The notes under the pieces: model-generated | Database searches by the model: none | Told to the model about the DNA's origin: nothing | The model's input: the letters and a program-made list of their open reading frames with translations, nothing else | Translations under genes and position numbers: made by a program | Assembly: GCF_025698545.1 (NCBI RefSeq) | Contig: NC_068569.1 | Span: forward strand, 46,939,218-47,003,217 | DNA from: Gossypium raimondii | Taxonomy: Eukaryota; Streptophyta; Magnoliopsida; Malvales; Malvaceae | Direction of reading: 5' to 3' | Length of the DNA stretch: 64,000 nt | In this document: piece by piece, positions 23,212 through 34,354 of the stretch | How the letters are laid out: each line of letters starts with the position of its first letter | How positions within the stretch are numbered: position 1 is the stretch's first letter

Positions 23212-26114
23212 TGTAACACCCCTAACTCGTATTCGACGCCGAAATAGGGTTACGGAGCATTACCAGACTTAGAGATCAAACAATCATACATTTCATTTGC
23301 ACAACACATTCGTTTAAGAAACCAATCAAATTCAATCATATAGTCCCTAATATGAACCATCGAGGCCCCAAAAAAACAACAAAAACAAATCAGGACTAAA
23401 TCGTGAACTCAAGAAATTTTTAAGAAAACATTGAAAATTTTCAAATGCAGGGGACACACGCCCGTGTGACCAGGCCGTATGTCTCGCACGGTCAAGAGAC
23501 ACGCTCGTGTCTTAGACCGTGTGGGTATTCGAAATAGGTACACACGACCTGTCCCAGCCCGTCTTCGCACCCGTGTAACTCACTAACTTGGATCACACGG
23601 CCAAGCCACACGCCCGTATGTTAGGTCGTGTGAAAACTAGAGGGTATATTGACTTGTGCCACATGACCAAGCCACATGCCCATGTGTTGGGTCGTGTGAG
23701 GCTACTAACTTACTTCCTAAATAGGTTACAGACACACGACTGAGACACACGCCCGTGTCTCTGCTCGTGTGGACAAAATATGTCATTTTCTAAGCCACAT
23801 TTCTCACCCAAAATTGAATCAACCTAAACATATCAAATAGCATATGACCACATCATAAATAGGCATTCAACCAATCAAAATCAAGCCTAAAACATGCAAC
23901 ATCATCACCAACAACCATGATGCCCATAGGCATCTCAATTGACCATTCAAAACATGCCAATTATGTTACCAAAATCCATCTAAATGATCAACTACATATA
24001 TGCACCAATGTGCCTAAATCTTAACCTATATGCCAATTATCAAACTCATCTATATAATACCAAAATACCAATTCGTAACTAGCATTCACACACAAGATAA
24101 ACATATATCATTATGATAAGACCAATTACACATATGTACAACAAAATATACTCAAATTCAAGCCAAATCAAATGGTTAAAACATAACAAAACATATAGGC
24201 TATCATTAGCCAAAATGACCTATACATGCCATTAAACCAATATATATATACCGAAAGTACCAAAATAGCCGATAGATAATGTGATGAGATCTCTGACAAC
24301 TTTCAATCCGAACGAGCTTTTGAAACACTATAAGACACGGAAAATAACAAAAAGTAAGCAATTAAGCCTAGTAAGTTTGTAATTCAAAATTAAATCTTAC
24401 CACTTCCATTTATAAGCATATTCCATTTAAAATCAATCCAACATGTCTTGGACGTAGCCTAAACAACATTAGCCACTCAATTTTAATTATCACATAAACT
24501 AGCAAATCATCTCAAGACATCATAGCATAAATACAACTATCTAGGTGCATTCACATTTTCAAGCATGTGACTAAGCATATTTCGATCATTCAATAACTCA
24601 TACCTTTCAATTGCTTTCATAGCAATTCTAATTAAAGCATTTGCCAATTCTTTTTCTTCTCTTACCCATTGAACCACTAGAATAATATCAGATACACAGG
24701 AATCTCGCACACTATTTGCCATCATGTGGTCAACACCACTACTGTCTCATATCACATATCAATGCTCTCTCTTGAGCCATAAATGGGCCTACTCACACAA
24801 GCTAACAGTTAAGATGTAGCTACACGGTGCTGCTCACACAAGTTGTCAAGTAACCGCAACACATGCCAAAAACTCAGCCACTGGTAGGACGTACGAGACC
24901 AGCACCCAAAACACAGTAACCCCTAATGACATGTCATTTGTATCCTATATGTTCCTAAAGTTCAAACGGGATCCGAAAGTCGCTGAAACTTTGTTGCATA
25001 TTTTCGAGTAGTCGTGTCATCAAGAATATAATAATAAAGCATTTAAATAAAGTATAATTTAATGCTTAATAAACATACAAACTTATCTCAAACTCGTATG
25101 GAGAAAATCGATCAATTACTCCAACACTTTATCTTTTCCCCGATCTAATTTAGTACTTTGCTTTTCTTGATCTATATAATCAAAATTAACTAGTTTAAAC
25201 CTTATTCTAATCAATTTAATCCAAAAAATCATGTTTTGGAAAATTTACTATTTTACCCCTATACTTTTGACTACTTTACAATTTAGTTTCTAGGCTCGTA
25301 AAATGAAATTCATGCAATTTCATCCACACCTTAGCCTAGTCGAATATCATATATGTTCATAGCAATCCATACATTTCATTAATTAACAAATTACACCATG
25401 AATATTTCACATTTTCATTTTAACCCCTTATTGACAAATTTATCAAAAATCACTTTACAAAACTTGTTTAACTCACAACAAAGATTCATTTTCTTCCATT
25501 AAACTTCAAAAACCTAACATATTCATCAATGGCGAAGCTCAAACTATTCAATAGTTTTGCAAATTTGTCCCCAAATTATCTAGATTAAGCTACAACGATA
25601 CGAAAAACATAAAAATCATTAAAAACGAGACAAAACTGCACTTACATGCAAGCTAGAGAATAAACTGAAACTTCAAAGCCCTAAATGGTGTTCTTCCTTC
25701 TTCATTTTTGGTGGAGGAAAAAGATGATTGAAAATTAAAAGAATTTGTTTTGTTTATTTTAACATTTATTACTAAATTACCAACACAACCTTTCAAAACT
25801 TTAATAATTTCAATAGAACCAATCTCATAACTGTCCACTATCATTTAAATGGTCTAATTACCATATAAGAACCTCCACTTTAAAATTCTATAGCTAATTA
25901 ATACCTTTAGCTAATAGAACACAACTTTTGAATTTTACGCGATTTAGTTGTTTTTATCAAATTGAACATGCAAACGGTAAAATTTCTTAACGAAATTTTC
26001 ATATGACTCTACTAACATGTTGTAGACATTAAAATAATAATAAAATAATATTTTCACTTCAGATTTGTGGTCCCAAAACCACTGTTCCGATTTCACTAGA
26101 AACGGGCTATTACA
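23212..26114 (-). mobile_element. 2.9 kb gypsy-type LTR inserted in minisatellite
   Basis: The plus-strand ends are TGTAACACCCCTAACTCG and GGGCTATTACA. Minisatellite continues on both sides (block 2 and block 3), so the insertion point is clear. The flanks atatt and atggt do not give a clean duplication. The reverse-complement right end resembles the start of the 654-bp LTR at 19403, so this copy lies in minus orientation. ACACGG/CCGTGT motifs cluster at 23450-23770. No coding sequence was seen, so a solo LTR is likely. Confidence 0.65.
23450..23770. repeat. Array of CACACG..CGTGTG inverted motifs
   Basis: About eight imperfect copies of 'cacacgcccgtgt' and 'gaccgtgtg' motifs inside the LTR, matching the kind seen at 20110-20510. 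Confidence 0.7.
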
Positions 26115-26560
26115 ATGGTAAATATTATAAATTTTGGTAAAGTCTCATAAATATTTATAAATTGTTAGATATTTTGGTAAAACGTTAGAGATATTGGTAA
26201 AACAATAAAAAATTTGGTAAATCGTTAGATATATTGGTAAATTATTAGATATTTTGATAAAGCCATTGAACTTTTGTAATTGTTAAGATTTGGTTGTTTA
26301 GAAAATTAGGAAATATTGGTAAAATTTTAAAAATTTTGGTAAAATCTCATAAATATTGGTAAAACGATAGAAATTTTGGTAACTCGTTAAATATTTTGAT
26401 AAATTCTTAGAAATTTTAGTAAATCCTTAAATATATCGGTAAAATGATAGAAATTTTGTTATTGTTAAGACTTGGTATGAGGTTTAGAAAATTTGAAAAT
26501 ATTGATAAAATCTTATAAATTTTGGTAAAGCCTTATAAATATTGGTAAACCGATATTCTA
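26115..26560 (+). repeat. 21-bp minisatellite, block 3
   Basis: The same unit as blocks 1 and 2 resumes right after the LTR end and fades at about 26560. The three blocks total about 1.68 kb when the insertions are removed. Confidence 0.85.
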
Positions 26561-28285
26561 TTTAAATCATTATATAATTTATTAATTTATAGTATAGAGA
26601 TTTCCAAATGCATTCATTCGTCTTAACTTCTTAGCCATTTGGATGACATTATGAATGTTGTATGAAGAAAATACAAGTCCTTACTCCTTTGAATTTGACT
26701 ATACTTTACCGACTTTACATAAAAAAATTAGATTATATTATGTAATCCATATCTAAAACGAAAGAAAAATTGGAATAAAAATTAAGATAAAAAATAGTAA
26801 GAGTTTAACATCCATAATTAGACAAAGTACTAAGATTTAACATTAATAATTAGACAAAAGGTTTAGCGGTAAAAGTGCATCTCCCATATGTACCTATCAT
26901 CATCCCTTACATTTATAAACAATAATTCAAGTACTACTGAATTCAATATGCTTCATTCTTGTCATGTGCATCACGTGGTGAATACTCTATTTTTGGTCTA
27001 AAAGGAGAAAGCTTCTTCAAAGACCATAAAACATTTACCCTTAAACTTTTTTTATTCATCATTGTTGTTTTTTTTTTTTAAACATAACTTACCCTCAAAC
27101 TCCATAAAATTCCTACAATATTAAAAGCATAGTATCCATAAAACAAAGGAAGAAACATTGTTCAAAGACCGTAAGGCATTTGCAAATTTATACAAAGTAC
27201 CAAAAAATAGTAACACGTCAAACAATAAGAGATGTCATGCTGTAGATTGCTATGAGCACCACCATAACCATTTTGCAAATTTAAACTAAATCAAATGTGT
27301 TCCTCTACCTAATATTTACTATTTTCAACTTCAACCAGACAATAATTCACATCCAATTAGCAAGTAGTAATACCAATATAATTCAAATCATAAACTTTAG
27401 ACCAAAAAGTGCCAAGTGTACCATAATGCAAATTGCAAGTTTATATCATAAAAATAACTAAGTGTAAAACCGTCATTTAAATTGCAAAATCTACACCCTG
27501 ATCATCATTTAAAAAGATCATTGATCTTTTACTTAGCAGAAACAAAAATCTAATTAATTAAATTGAATTTTAATCAATTCTAAAACCAAAATCAATTATT
27601 CTTTGACATCAAGTCGTCAACAATGCCCTTTCCCTTGCAATAAAATTAATATTGCAAAAAATATTGAGAGGAACCAAAAGGGTGTCAAACAAATGACATT
27701 AGTCAAACTTCATTAATAAGACAATTTTATATGTTAAGAAATATCCTGGCTGAAAGTTAAATGAATAAGCTTAAACTAATTAAGAAGCAACTTACCTATG
27801 TTCTACACTTCTCAATTTATTTACTTGAAATGGAAAGTCTTTTGTGAATCCTATACACATCAATTCAAGATGAAAACAAAAAAAAAAAAAAAAAAGAAAA
27901 TTAGTCCATTAATGTTATAACTGAAAATGCATATCCTTGTACAACTTATTGTTAACATGAGAATGTGAAACAAGTAACTCTTTATACTTGAAGGGATAAT
28001 GGAAATTAAACAGAATAAAACTAAATAAAATAAAATAAAAAGATGATATAACAAAAATACATTTTCTAATAAAAATGCTTAAAATAAATTCCATAAACCG
28101 TTTGTTATAAAAGAATGCACCAAATGAATAAAGAAAAAACATTAGAACACCAAGAAATATATTTATTTATTCTTAAAAAATCAAGAAATATATATGTGTG
28201 CACGCGTGTATGTAAAAATCCTAAAAATCCCAATTACAAGATCAAGGGAGAAAAAATGGATACTTTTAATATTGTTGAAAAAATA
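26561..28285. other. AT-rich intergenic sequence, nothing recognised
   Basis: Homopolymer tracts (A17 near 27880) and low-complexity readings only. No domain, element terminus or RNA gene was seen. Confidence 0.45.
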
Positions 28286-28287
28286 TG

Positions 28288-28516
28288 AGGTGGTGGTGGG
28301 GTTCCACAATGATAAATGGCGAGAGGGGAGGGGATAGGTCAACAATGATGAACGTCAAGTCGGGAGGCACTAGCGATGATGAATGGCGGCAGGGGAGGGG
28401 AGGAAAATTTGTTTTTCAAGATGGGAGTGGATGAGTTGGCAATGTTGAATGGCGGGATGGGGATGAAAGGGGTCAACAATGATGAACGGTGATGGAACAA
28501 CGACAGGAGTAGGGAC
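28288..28516 (+). repeat. G-rich degenerate repeat (caacaatgatgaacg.. ggcgggagggg)
   Basis: Four to five imperfect units join 'caacaatgatgaa' or 'gatgaatggcgg' with runs such as 'aggggagggg'. The G-runs lie on the plus strand. The array abuts the plastid-derived sequence. Confidence 0.6.
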
Positions 28517-28740
28517 GGGAGAGAACTCCAAGCGAATATGAAGCGTATGGATACAAGTTATGCCTTGGAATAAAAGAGAATTCCGAACCAGCTTTGTCTA
28601 CGAACAAGGAAGCTATAAGTAATGCAACTATGAATCTCATGGAGAGTTCGATCCTGGCTCAATGCTGGCGGCATGCTTAACACATGCAAGTCGGATGAGA
28701 AGTGGTGTTTCCAGTGATAGACGGGTGAGTAACGCGTAAG
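28517..28740 (+). pseudogene. rrn16: Nuclear copy of plastid DNA: rrn16 leader and 16S rRNA 5' end
   Basis: From about 28517 the sequence follows the chloroplast region upstream of rrn16 ('gcgaatatgaagcg..ggatacaagttatg'). From about 28635 it follows the 16S rRNA itself ('tctcatggagagttcgatcc', 'gcatgcttaacacatgcaag', 'acgggtgagtaacgcg'). A small deletion is seen after 'gatcctggctca', and scattered C-to-T and G-to-A changes are present. It is interrupted at 28740 by an LTR and continues at 29345. It is a non-functional NUPT. Confidence 0.9.
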
Positions 28741-29344
28741 TGTCACGGGGCTAGATTTTTCTCTTGCGATCCGTGCGGCCTTAGGCGATCCGTTCGTCCA
28801 AACTCGCCTAAGTCAGCCTTAACTCAAGTGAGGATTCCTTAAGAACTCCTCCAAGGCACCAAATTGAAGAGCGGAAGCGATTTATACCAAAAGAAGAACA
28901 ACAGAAAGAATGCTCGCAAAGTGTTTGAGTAAATGCTCTCTATTCTTTTATTCACAAAGAATAATGAAACAATGAATGGAGTGAGTACAACTGAGGGGGA
29001 GGCTCTCTATTTATAGTTGAGCTCCCCCAAAACTGACGGTCAAGATACAGTTACATCGACGGACGAGATTAGCCATATCCCTTTATTTTAGGGATTTACA
29101 AGACATGCCATATCAAATCTAATCTAATCTTTACAAGATATGATTCCCTCTATCTTCTAAGATTAGTTACCATATCAACCTAAGTTGCCATGTCTTCATT
29201 ATCGGGCCAACTAGGCTTTAATCTGACTAGCTTCTCTAATCGCTCTTTGAATCGGGTCAGTTCTCGTGGGCCAAATAATCCCCAAGACCTCCATTGGATG
29301 CATTTGGTAAGATGGTCACGGGCTTCGAACTGCGGCCCGTGACA
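28741..29344 (-). mobile_element. 604-bp solo LTR inserted in plastid-derived 16S rDNA
   Basis: The ends are TGTCACGGGGC and GCCCGTGACA, an inverted repeat of at least nine bases. TAAG occurs on both sides (28737-28740 and 29345-29348). On the minus strand TATAAATAG (29016-29008) is followed about 60-100 nt later by AATAAAAG-type sequence, as in an LTR U3-R. No coding sequence was seen. Confidence 0.8.
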
Positions 29345-29590
29345 TAAGAACCTGCCCTTGGGAGGGGAACAACGGCTGGAAACGGTTGCTAATACCCTGT
29401 AGGCTGAGGAGCAAAAGGAGGAATCCGCCCGAGGAGGGGCTCGCGTCTGATTAGCTAGTTGGTGAGGCAATAGCTTACCAAGGCGATGATCAGTAGCTGG
29501 TCCGAGAGGATGATCAGCCACACTGCGACTGAGACACGGCCCAGACTTCTACGGGAGGCAGCAATGGAAAATTTTCCACAATAGGCGAAA
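29345..29590 (+). pseudogene. rrn16: Plastid 16S rRNA fragment, continuation
   Basis: It resumes at 'aacctgcccttgggagggg' and runs to 'ggaaaattttccacaataggcgaaa', matching plastid 16S rRNA with scattered transitions. Homology stops at 29590, where the promoter of the proline-rich gene unit A begins. Together the two parts cover roughly the first 360 nt of 16S. Confidence 0.9.
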
Positions 29591-30143
29591 TTATTAGTGC
29601 TTATTAATAAATATATTTAATATAATTAAATATTAATTAATTATAACTATTATAATTAAATATTAATATTAGTAATATTAAGTTATTGCTTATTAGTAGA
29701 GTGTTCACTTTTCCTTAAATTTAAATCATTATAATACCAAGAAAAAACATAATTTAAATTTAAAATTTCAAGTATTTATTTATAATGAATTATTATTTAA
29801 TTATATTTGAATAAAATTATTAGTGCTTATTCACAATGAAGTGTCACATAATGTTATTTTTTGGAATATAAGGCTAAAACCTGTCTGATTGCATGATATT
29901 TGGTGTACATGACCTTTGTAATGTTGGCAATTATGCACGGTAGTTAGTGGTAACCAAGTCTACAATCGCATGGTATGAATCGTGCTAGCAGTTCCTACAT
30001 TTTTCATGAGTCATTGGCAACAACTAATTATGGCTTTGTTACACCAAATATTTCCCTTATAAAAGCCGTAATGCAGGAGAGCCTGCAATATTCATATTTG
30101 TTTCTCTTGGTCTACACATTTGCACAGTAAATAGTTTACAGTC
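29591..30143 (+). promoter_or_regulatory. Promoter of proline-rich gene, copy A
   Basis: This ~500 bp block is repeated at 41634-42098 (copy B) and about 50540-51011 (copy C). TATAAAAG at 30058-30065 lies 86 bp before the ATG. Shared blocks such as 'ttggtgtacatg' and 'cacaatcgcatgg' may be regulatory, or simply conserved by recent duplication. Confidence 0.65.
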
Positions 30144-31282
30144 ATGGCTTTGTCTCGTCGTCTTTGCTTGCCATTCTTATGGCTTCTCCTCCTGTCATTG
30201 CTTGTGCTTGCTTTAGCTGATTCATCTAAAGATGATCATTATGATGCCGGCAGTCCTCAGCCAAAGCCCAACTATGGTGAAAAACCAAGCCTTTACAAGA
30301 CGGAACTAGAAGTAGAAGCAGAGCTCGAGCATGGTGCAAAGTCGGAAGAAGGAGAAGCAAAGTCAGGCACTGGTTACAATAAGCCACGGCCAGAAGGAGA
30401 AACAAAGCCTGAGTATGGTGAAAAACAAGGCGTTTACATGCCTAAACTAGAAGTAGAAGTAGAAGCAAAGGTTGAGTATGGTTCAACTTCAAAGCACAGC
30501 CAATATGATGCAAATCCAAGCACAGATTACAAGCCAAAGCCACAAGGAGAAGCAAAACCAATCCCTGATTACAAGCCAAAGCCAGAAGGTGAAGTAAAAC
30601 CAGTGTATGGTTCAAAGCTAGAAGGAGAAGCAAAGCCCTACTATGATGCCAACCCAAGCACTAATTACATGCCTAATTATGAAGCAAAAAAATACACTTA
30701 CAAGTCCAAGCTAGAAGAAGAGGGAGGGAAGGCTAAATATGAGAGAAAACCATATGTTGTTCTAACAAAAACCAGAAGAAGAAAAGCCTGAAGAGAAAGA
30801 ACAGCTACTCCCCATCGGTGTTGAAGGGATCGTTTTATGCAAATCAGGTTCTAATTACTATCCCATAGCAGGTAATGCAGCTTTGAACATTGTGTGTATA
30901 GTATTTACTTTGGTTCAATTCTATTTCACGCTTTTTACTAACAGAAATTTTCTTATTTAATGTATTCCATGATTGCAGGGGCTTCAGCAAAAGTAAAGTG
31001 TGTAGCAGTTGACGAGGTTGGGCTGGAGAAAACCGTCCCAATATGCAGTATGCAAAGGGTTACTTCTTTACAACAATATCTGCTTTAAACCTTAAAGATT
31101 GCGAGGCTTTCCTTGAAAAGTCTCCATTAGAAAGCTGCAATGTTCCAAAAGATGTAAACAAAGGGATAAGTGGTGCTCCTTTTTCAGGCTATCGTGTTTT
31201 GAATCAGAAGCATACCAAGTTGTATTCATTGCGGCCTTTCTTCTTCACCTCTGAACCTAAATCAGTCCCTAATGGTTACTAG
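30144..31282 (+). pseudogene. Proline-rich Pollen Ole e 1-family secreted protein, copy A (two frameshifts)
   Basis: Exon 1 is 30144-30871, the intron 30872-30978 (gtaatg..ttgcag), and exon 2 30979-31282. Residues 1-25 form a signal peptide (LLLLSLLVLALA). The middle has lysine/proline/glutamate-rich repeats of the type KPKPEGEAKP and YGEKPSLY. Exon 2 carries the Pollen Ole e 1-like cysteine domain, with KVKCVAVDE, then after a break LKDCEAFLEKSPLESCNVP. Such proteins are secreted to the cell wall. Compared with copy B, one extra A near 30767-30771 shifts the frame at the end of exon 1, and about 10 bp are missing near 31050, shifting it again. The first frame ends after 215 residues. Either the gene is dead or the assembly has errors, and reads would decide. 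Neighbours are the convergent MADS gene at 31631 and the promoter upstream. Confidence 0.75.
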
Positions 31283-31630
31283 GATTTGATTGAAGGATGC
31301 AACTGCAGTTGATTTCTGGGTTTATTTTTTTCTTTGCTGAGTGATGTTTTTTTTTTAAATAAATATTTTGGTCGGTGTGTAATGACCTTTACTTATGCAT
31401 ATCGATACGTACTCTTTAGTTATCAATGGAAGGTTAAGCATAAAAGAATCCGAAACAAAAGGAAATAATCTGTAATTTCTCAAAGACCTATAGGTAAGAA
31501 AATTCAATATCTCAAACCCTTTACTACTTTCAAAGAATTGTTTAAATCAAACTAGCCTTCAATTTCTAAAAGATTACAATAAAAAGAAAACAAAAGAAAA
31601 AAATCAAATATTAAAAGCCTTACACTGCTC

Positions 31631-32206
31631 TCAAAGAAAAGGGATCATCGTATCATCAGCAGCAGCACCATCATCATCATCATCATCGTGAGGAGGTTTA
31701 TTTAGATCCATGAAACAATTCTCACCCTTAATCTCCCCATCATTGATCTTCCAAACATTATCCCTCTGGTTCAAGTTCAACCCTTGCTTATCCATCACTC
31801 TTCCATTCCCAAATCTCCCATCATCATTATGATCATCGTCTTGACCAATTTCTTGAGGAAAAAGACGAAGAGTAACACCATCATCAAGACCATCACCATC
31901 ATAGATATTATCATCTTCAACAATTCCTTGATTACGACCATCACCATTATTATCTTTACCAGCTTCTATCGACAGATAACGATCAATAACTGCATCGGCG
32001 TTATCGGAAATATAAAACCTACCTTGCTCTGAAATAATGACAACACCAATGTCTTCCCCAGTGATCGATGACAATCGAGCAGCTTTGCTTAGTAAACCCT
32101 TTTTCCGCTTCGAAAAAGTCACCCATCGTTTCTTTTGGTTCGGTATTCGCTTAATCTCAATCCTTCTTCGACCGGCCCCTCTTCTTCCCGGTCTTGCTTC
32201 ATCCAT
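31631..32206 (-). CDS. Type I (M-alpha-like) MADS-box protein, copy A
   Basis: 191 aa, single exon. The MADS domain spans about 13-72 (RRRIEIKRIPNQKKRWVTFS, then KRKKGLLSKAARLSSITGED and IGVVIISEQGRFY), of the type I kind related to AGL61/AGL62. There is no K domain. The C-terminal half is Asp/Asn-rich and holds VTLRLFP (111-117) and DLNKPP (167-172). The latter fits the DLNxxP EAR repression motif that recruits TOPLESS co-repressors. Type I proteins act in the nucleus, often as heterodimers in the female gametophyte and endosperm. The gene converges on the proline-rich gene and diverges from the mini-MADS fragment at 32846. Family placement is firm, the function is inferred. Confidence 0.85.
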   Translation of the reverse strand: MDEARPGRRGAGRRRIEIKRIPNQKKRWVTFSKRKKGLLSKAARLSSITGEDIGVVIISEQGRFYISDNADAVIDRYLSIEAGKDNNGDGRNQGIVEDDNIYDGDGLDDGVTLRLFPQEIGQDDDHNDDGRFGNGRVMDKQGLNLNQRDNVWKINDGEIKGENCFMDLNKPPHDDDDDDGAAADDTMIPFL

Positions 32207-32845
32207 TGCTCACACCAAGAAAACCCAAGAATTAAACACTGAATAAAATAAATTTAAATATCATCAAAAAGCATTTAGAGGATATATAACGTGCACACCT
32301 AAATAGATAAACCTTAAAAACATAAATAAAAGTTGATTAGCTTTAAAAGGAAAGACTGTTTTAGTTGTGTTTTAATACCTCCTTATTTTATTTAAAAACT
32401 GTAAGAAAAATTAGGAAATATATTTTACTTTCATAAGTAATAATAAGGAAAATTATTATTTTCGGTTTTTTTCTTTGATAAGCAAGTAAATTAAAAGTTA
32501 TAATCCTACCCAAAGAGTTAGGGAAAATATTAATACATAAAATTCGGATGTATATAATTTGAAAGCCTGAAAGCCTAAACCTATATTACTCGTCACCATC
32601 AGCAAAGAAAGAAAATATATGTTTTGGTTGAAACTAGGTTTTTATTTGTAGTGGTAATTGATTCTTTTGTGACGGACAGTTGATCATCGAAAAAAAACTT
32701 ATATTTTAATTCAATGGCATTGGAGAATATAACAACTAAAATAATAGCCTCGAAAACCCAAGAATTAAACACTTAAAAAGAAAATCATCAAAGAGGATAT
32801 ATATAATATGCACTCACGTACCAAAATAGATAAAAACTTCTATTT
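32207..32845. promoter_or_regulatory. Divergent intergenic region between MADS copy A and mini-MADS fragment
   Basis: About 640 bp separate the two divergent reading frames. The corresponding region in copy B is 48903-49446. A second short copy of 'tattttaattcaatggcattggagaata' lies at 32702-32730, a small internal duplication. No TATA box was chosen with confidence. Confidence 0.45.
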
Positions 32846-32851
32846 TGGTTC

Positions 32852-32906
32852 AATGGCATTGGAGAATTTAAGAGAGACTAAAATAACAGCCTCGAGACGT
32901 AGATGG
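32852..32906 (+). pseudogene. Mini-MADS copy A, truncated 5' fragment
   Basis: Reads MALENLRETKITASRRRW, matching the first 18 residues of the mini-MADS gene at 49447. Homology ends at 'cgtagatgg' (about 32905). The rest is deleted and the sequence joins material like that downstream of copy B. Confidence 0.7.
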
Positions 32907-33057
32907 AATAATAATATTATAATTAATCAAATGTTAAATGTTATTCTTATAAATAATAATATTATACATCATTATTATTAAATAAAATAAAATTATAAAT
33001 GATTTATAAATAAATATCAATAAATCTATTTAATATAATTAAATATTAATTAACTAT

Positions 33058-33671
33058 TGTTGAATATTTTCAAATATTTATAGTGTTCCAATAACTATAA
33101 ATGAATGAGTGTAATTAATCAAAAGTTATATTATTTTATTTTTGAAAAGAATTATAACTATTTAAATAATATTATTTGAATAGGTATAATATTAAATGAA
33201 TAATTATATGTTTATTTTAAAACATTATTATTCGAAAGACACTTATTGATGAAAGATGTCTCTATGAAGAGACATGAAAATTCCTATAAATAGGAATGAG
33301 ATTTCATTTGGAAAACACACCAACAAATTCTAATATTCTTTCTTTCATTCCTTCATTTTCTAATATTATTAGATTATTTTATAAAGTATTGCTGCAGAAA
33401 TCCTTTATAGAAATTGAGTTTCTTGTCATACATTGCTCAGTGTATAGTGGGCTATTCTCGTCAATGTAAAAAGCAAATAGTCATTGGCTTCATTTTATCC
33501 TCGAGGTTAATTTGCTTGGAACTCATTTGCACACCGAAAATAGGTGGGGACGAATATAAACTTAAAGATAGTGACTTGGTACACGCCTTGGAGCCTTGTC
33601 CTATTTCTTCTTTTTCTGTTCGAGTTTCGTTTGTGTGTTCGAGATTTTCTTCACCGGAGATTGTACTAACA
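33058..33671 (+). repeat. Left LTR of copia element
   Basis: Begins TGTTGAATATTTTCAAAT. 'CCTATAAATAGGAATGAG' at about 33271 is a TATA-type core promoter. It ends GTACTAACA. Confidence 0.85.
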
Positions 33672-33691
33672 AATTTAAGGTTATATAATTC

Positions 33692-34350
33692 ATGATGACT
33701 ACCACAACACATGAAAGTGGAACACTAATGGAGTTAGCTTCCAACTTTTTCAAACTTGATCGATTTGATGGTGACAATTTTCAACGATGGTAGAAAAAGA
33801 TGCACTTCTTATTATCAACTTTGAAGATTGCTTATGTTTTGGATACTCCAAGACCTGGAGAGAATGATAACGAATCTGTTGCTGCAACCCGAGAAAGACA
33901 GAAATGGGACAATGCTGATTACATGTGCATGGGCCACATATTGAATGGTTTATCTGATGATTTGTTCGACACCTACCAAAACGAGGTCACCGCTAAAGAA
34001 TTATGGGATAAATTAGAAACAATATGCATGACCGAAAATGTTACAAGTAAGAAATTTCTTGTCATTCGTTTCAATAATTGTCAAATGGTTGATGATTGTT
34101 CTGTTATGGAATAATTCTGTGATATTGAAAAGATGTTGAAACAATTCAAGCAATATAATATGAAAATGGATGAAATGATTGTTGTATCCTCCATAATAGA
34201 CAAACTTCCTCTATTTTGGAAAGACTTTAAAAGAAGTCTAAAATATAAGAAAGAGGAAATATCTCTTGAGGCTTTGGTAAATCATCTTCGTATTGAAGAA
34301 GAATATTGAAAACAAGATCAGAACCTAAATTTTGAAAATGCAAAAGTACA
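33692..34350 (+). pseudogene. copia gag, broken
   Basis: ATG at 33692 opens MTTTTHESGTLMELASNFF.. and the reading continues through KMHFLLSTLKIAYVLD, LWDKLETICMTENVT and KLPLFWKDFKRSL, typical of copia gag (UBN2-like). Stops at about 33793, 34112 and 34306 interrupt it. The protein would form virus-like particles. Confidence 0.8.
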
Positions 34351-34354
34351 TGTT

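Noticed and set aside
17100..26560. CRISPR-like spaced repeat
   Set aside because: The 21-bp units are head to tail without unique spacers and are degenerate. This is a eukaryotic minisatellite.
27860..28142. Phe-rich minus-strand frames of 64 and 75 aa
   Set aside because: Produced by A-rich low-complexity DNA.
29180..29521. 113-aa minus-strand reading frame
   Set aside because: It is antisense to the plastid 16S fragment and runs into the solo LTR, so it is a chance frame.
30442..30657. Leucine-rich minus-strand frame
   Set aside because: Antisense to the Lys/Pro/Glu-rich repeats of the proline-rich gene.
31784..32246. Plus-strand frames of 82 and 69 aa, and equivalents at 48474-48939
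   Set aside because: Antisense to the MADS genes. Their Ile/Thr richness comes from the Asp/Asn repeats on the other strand.
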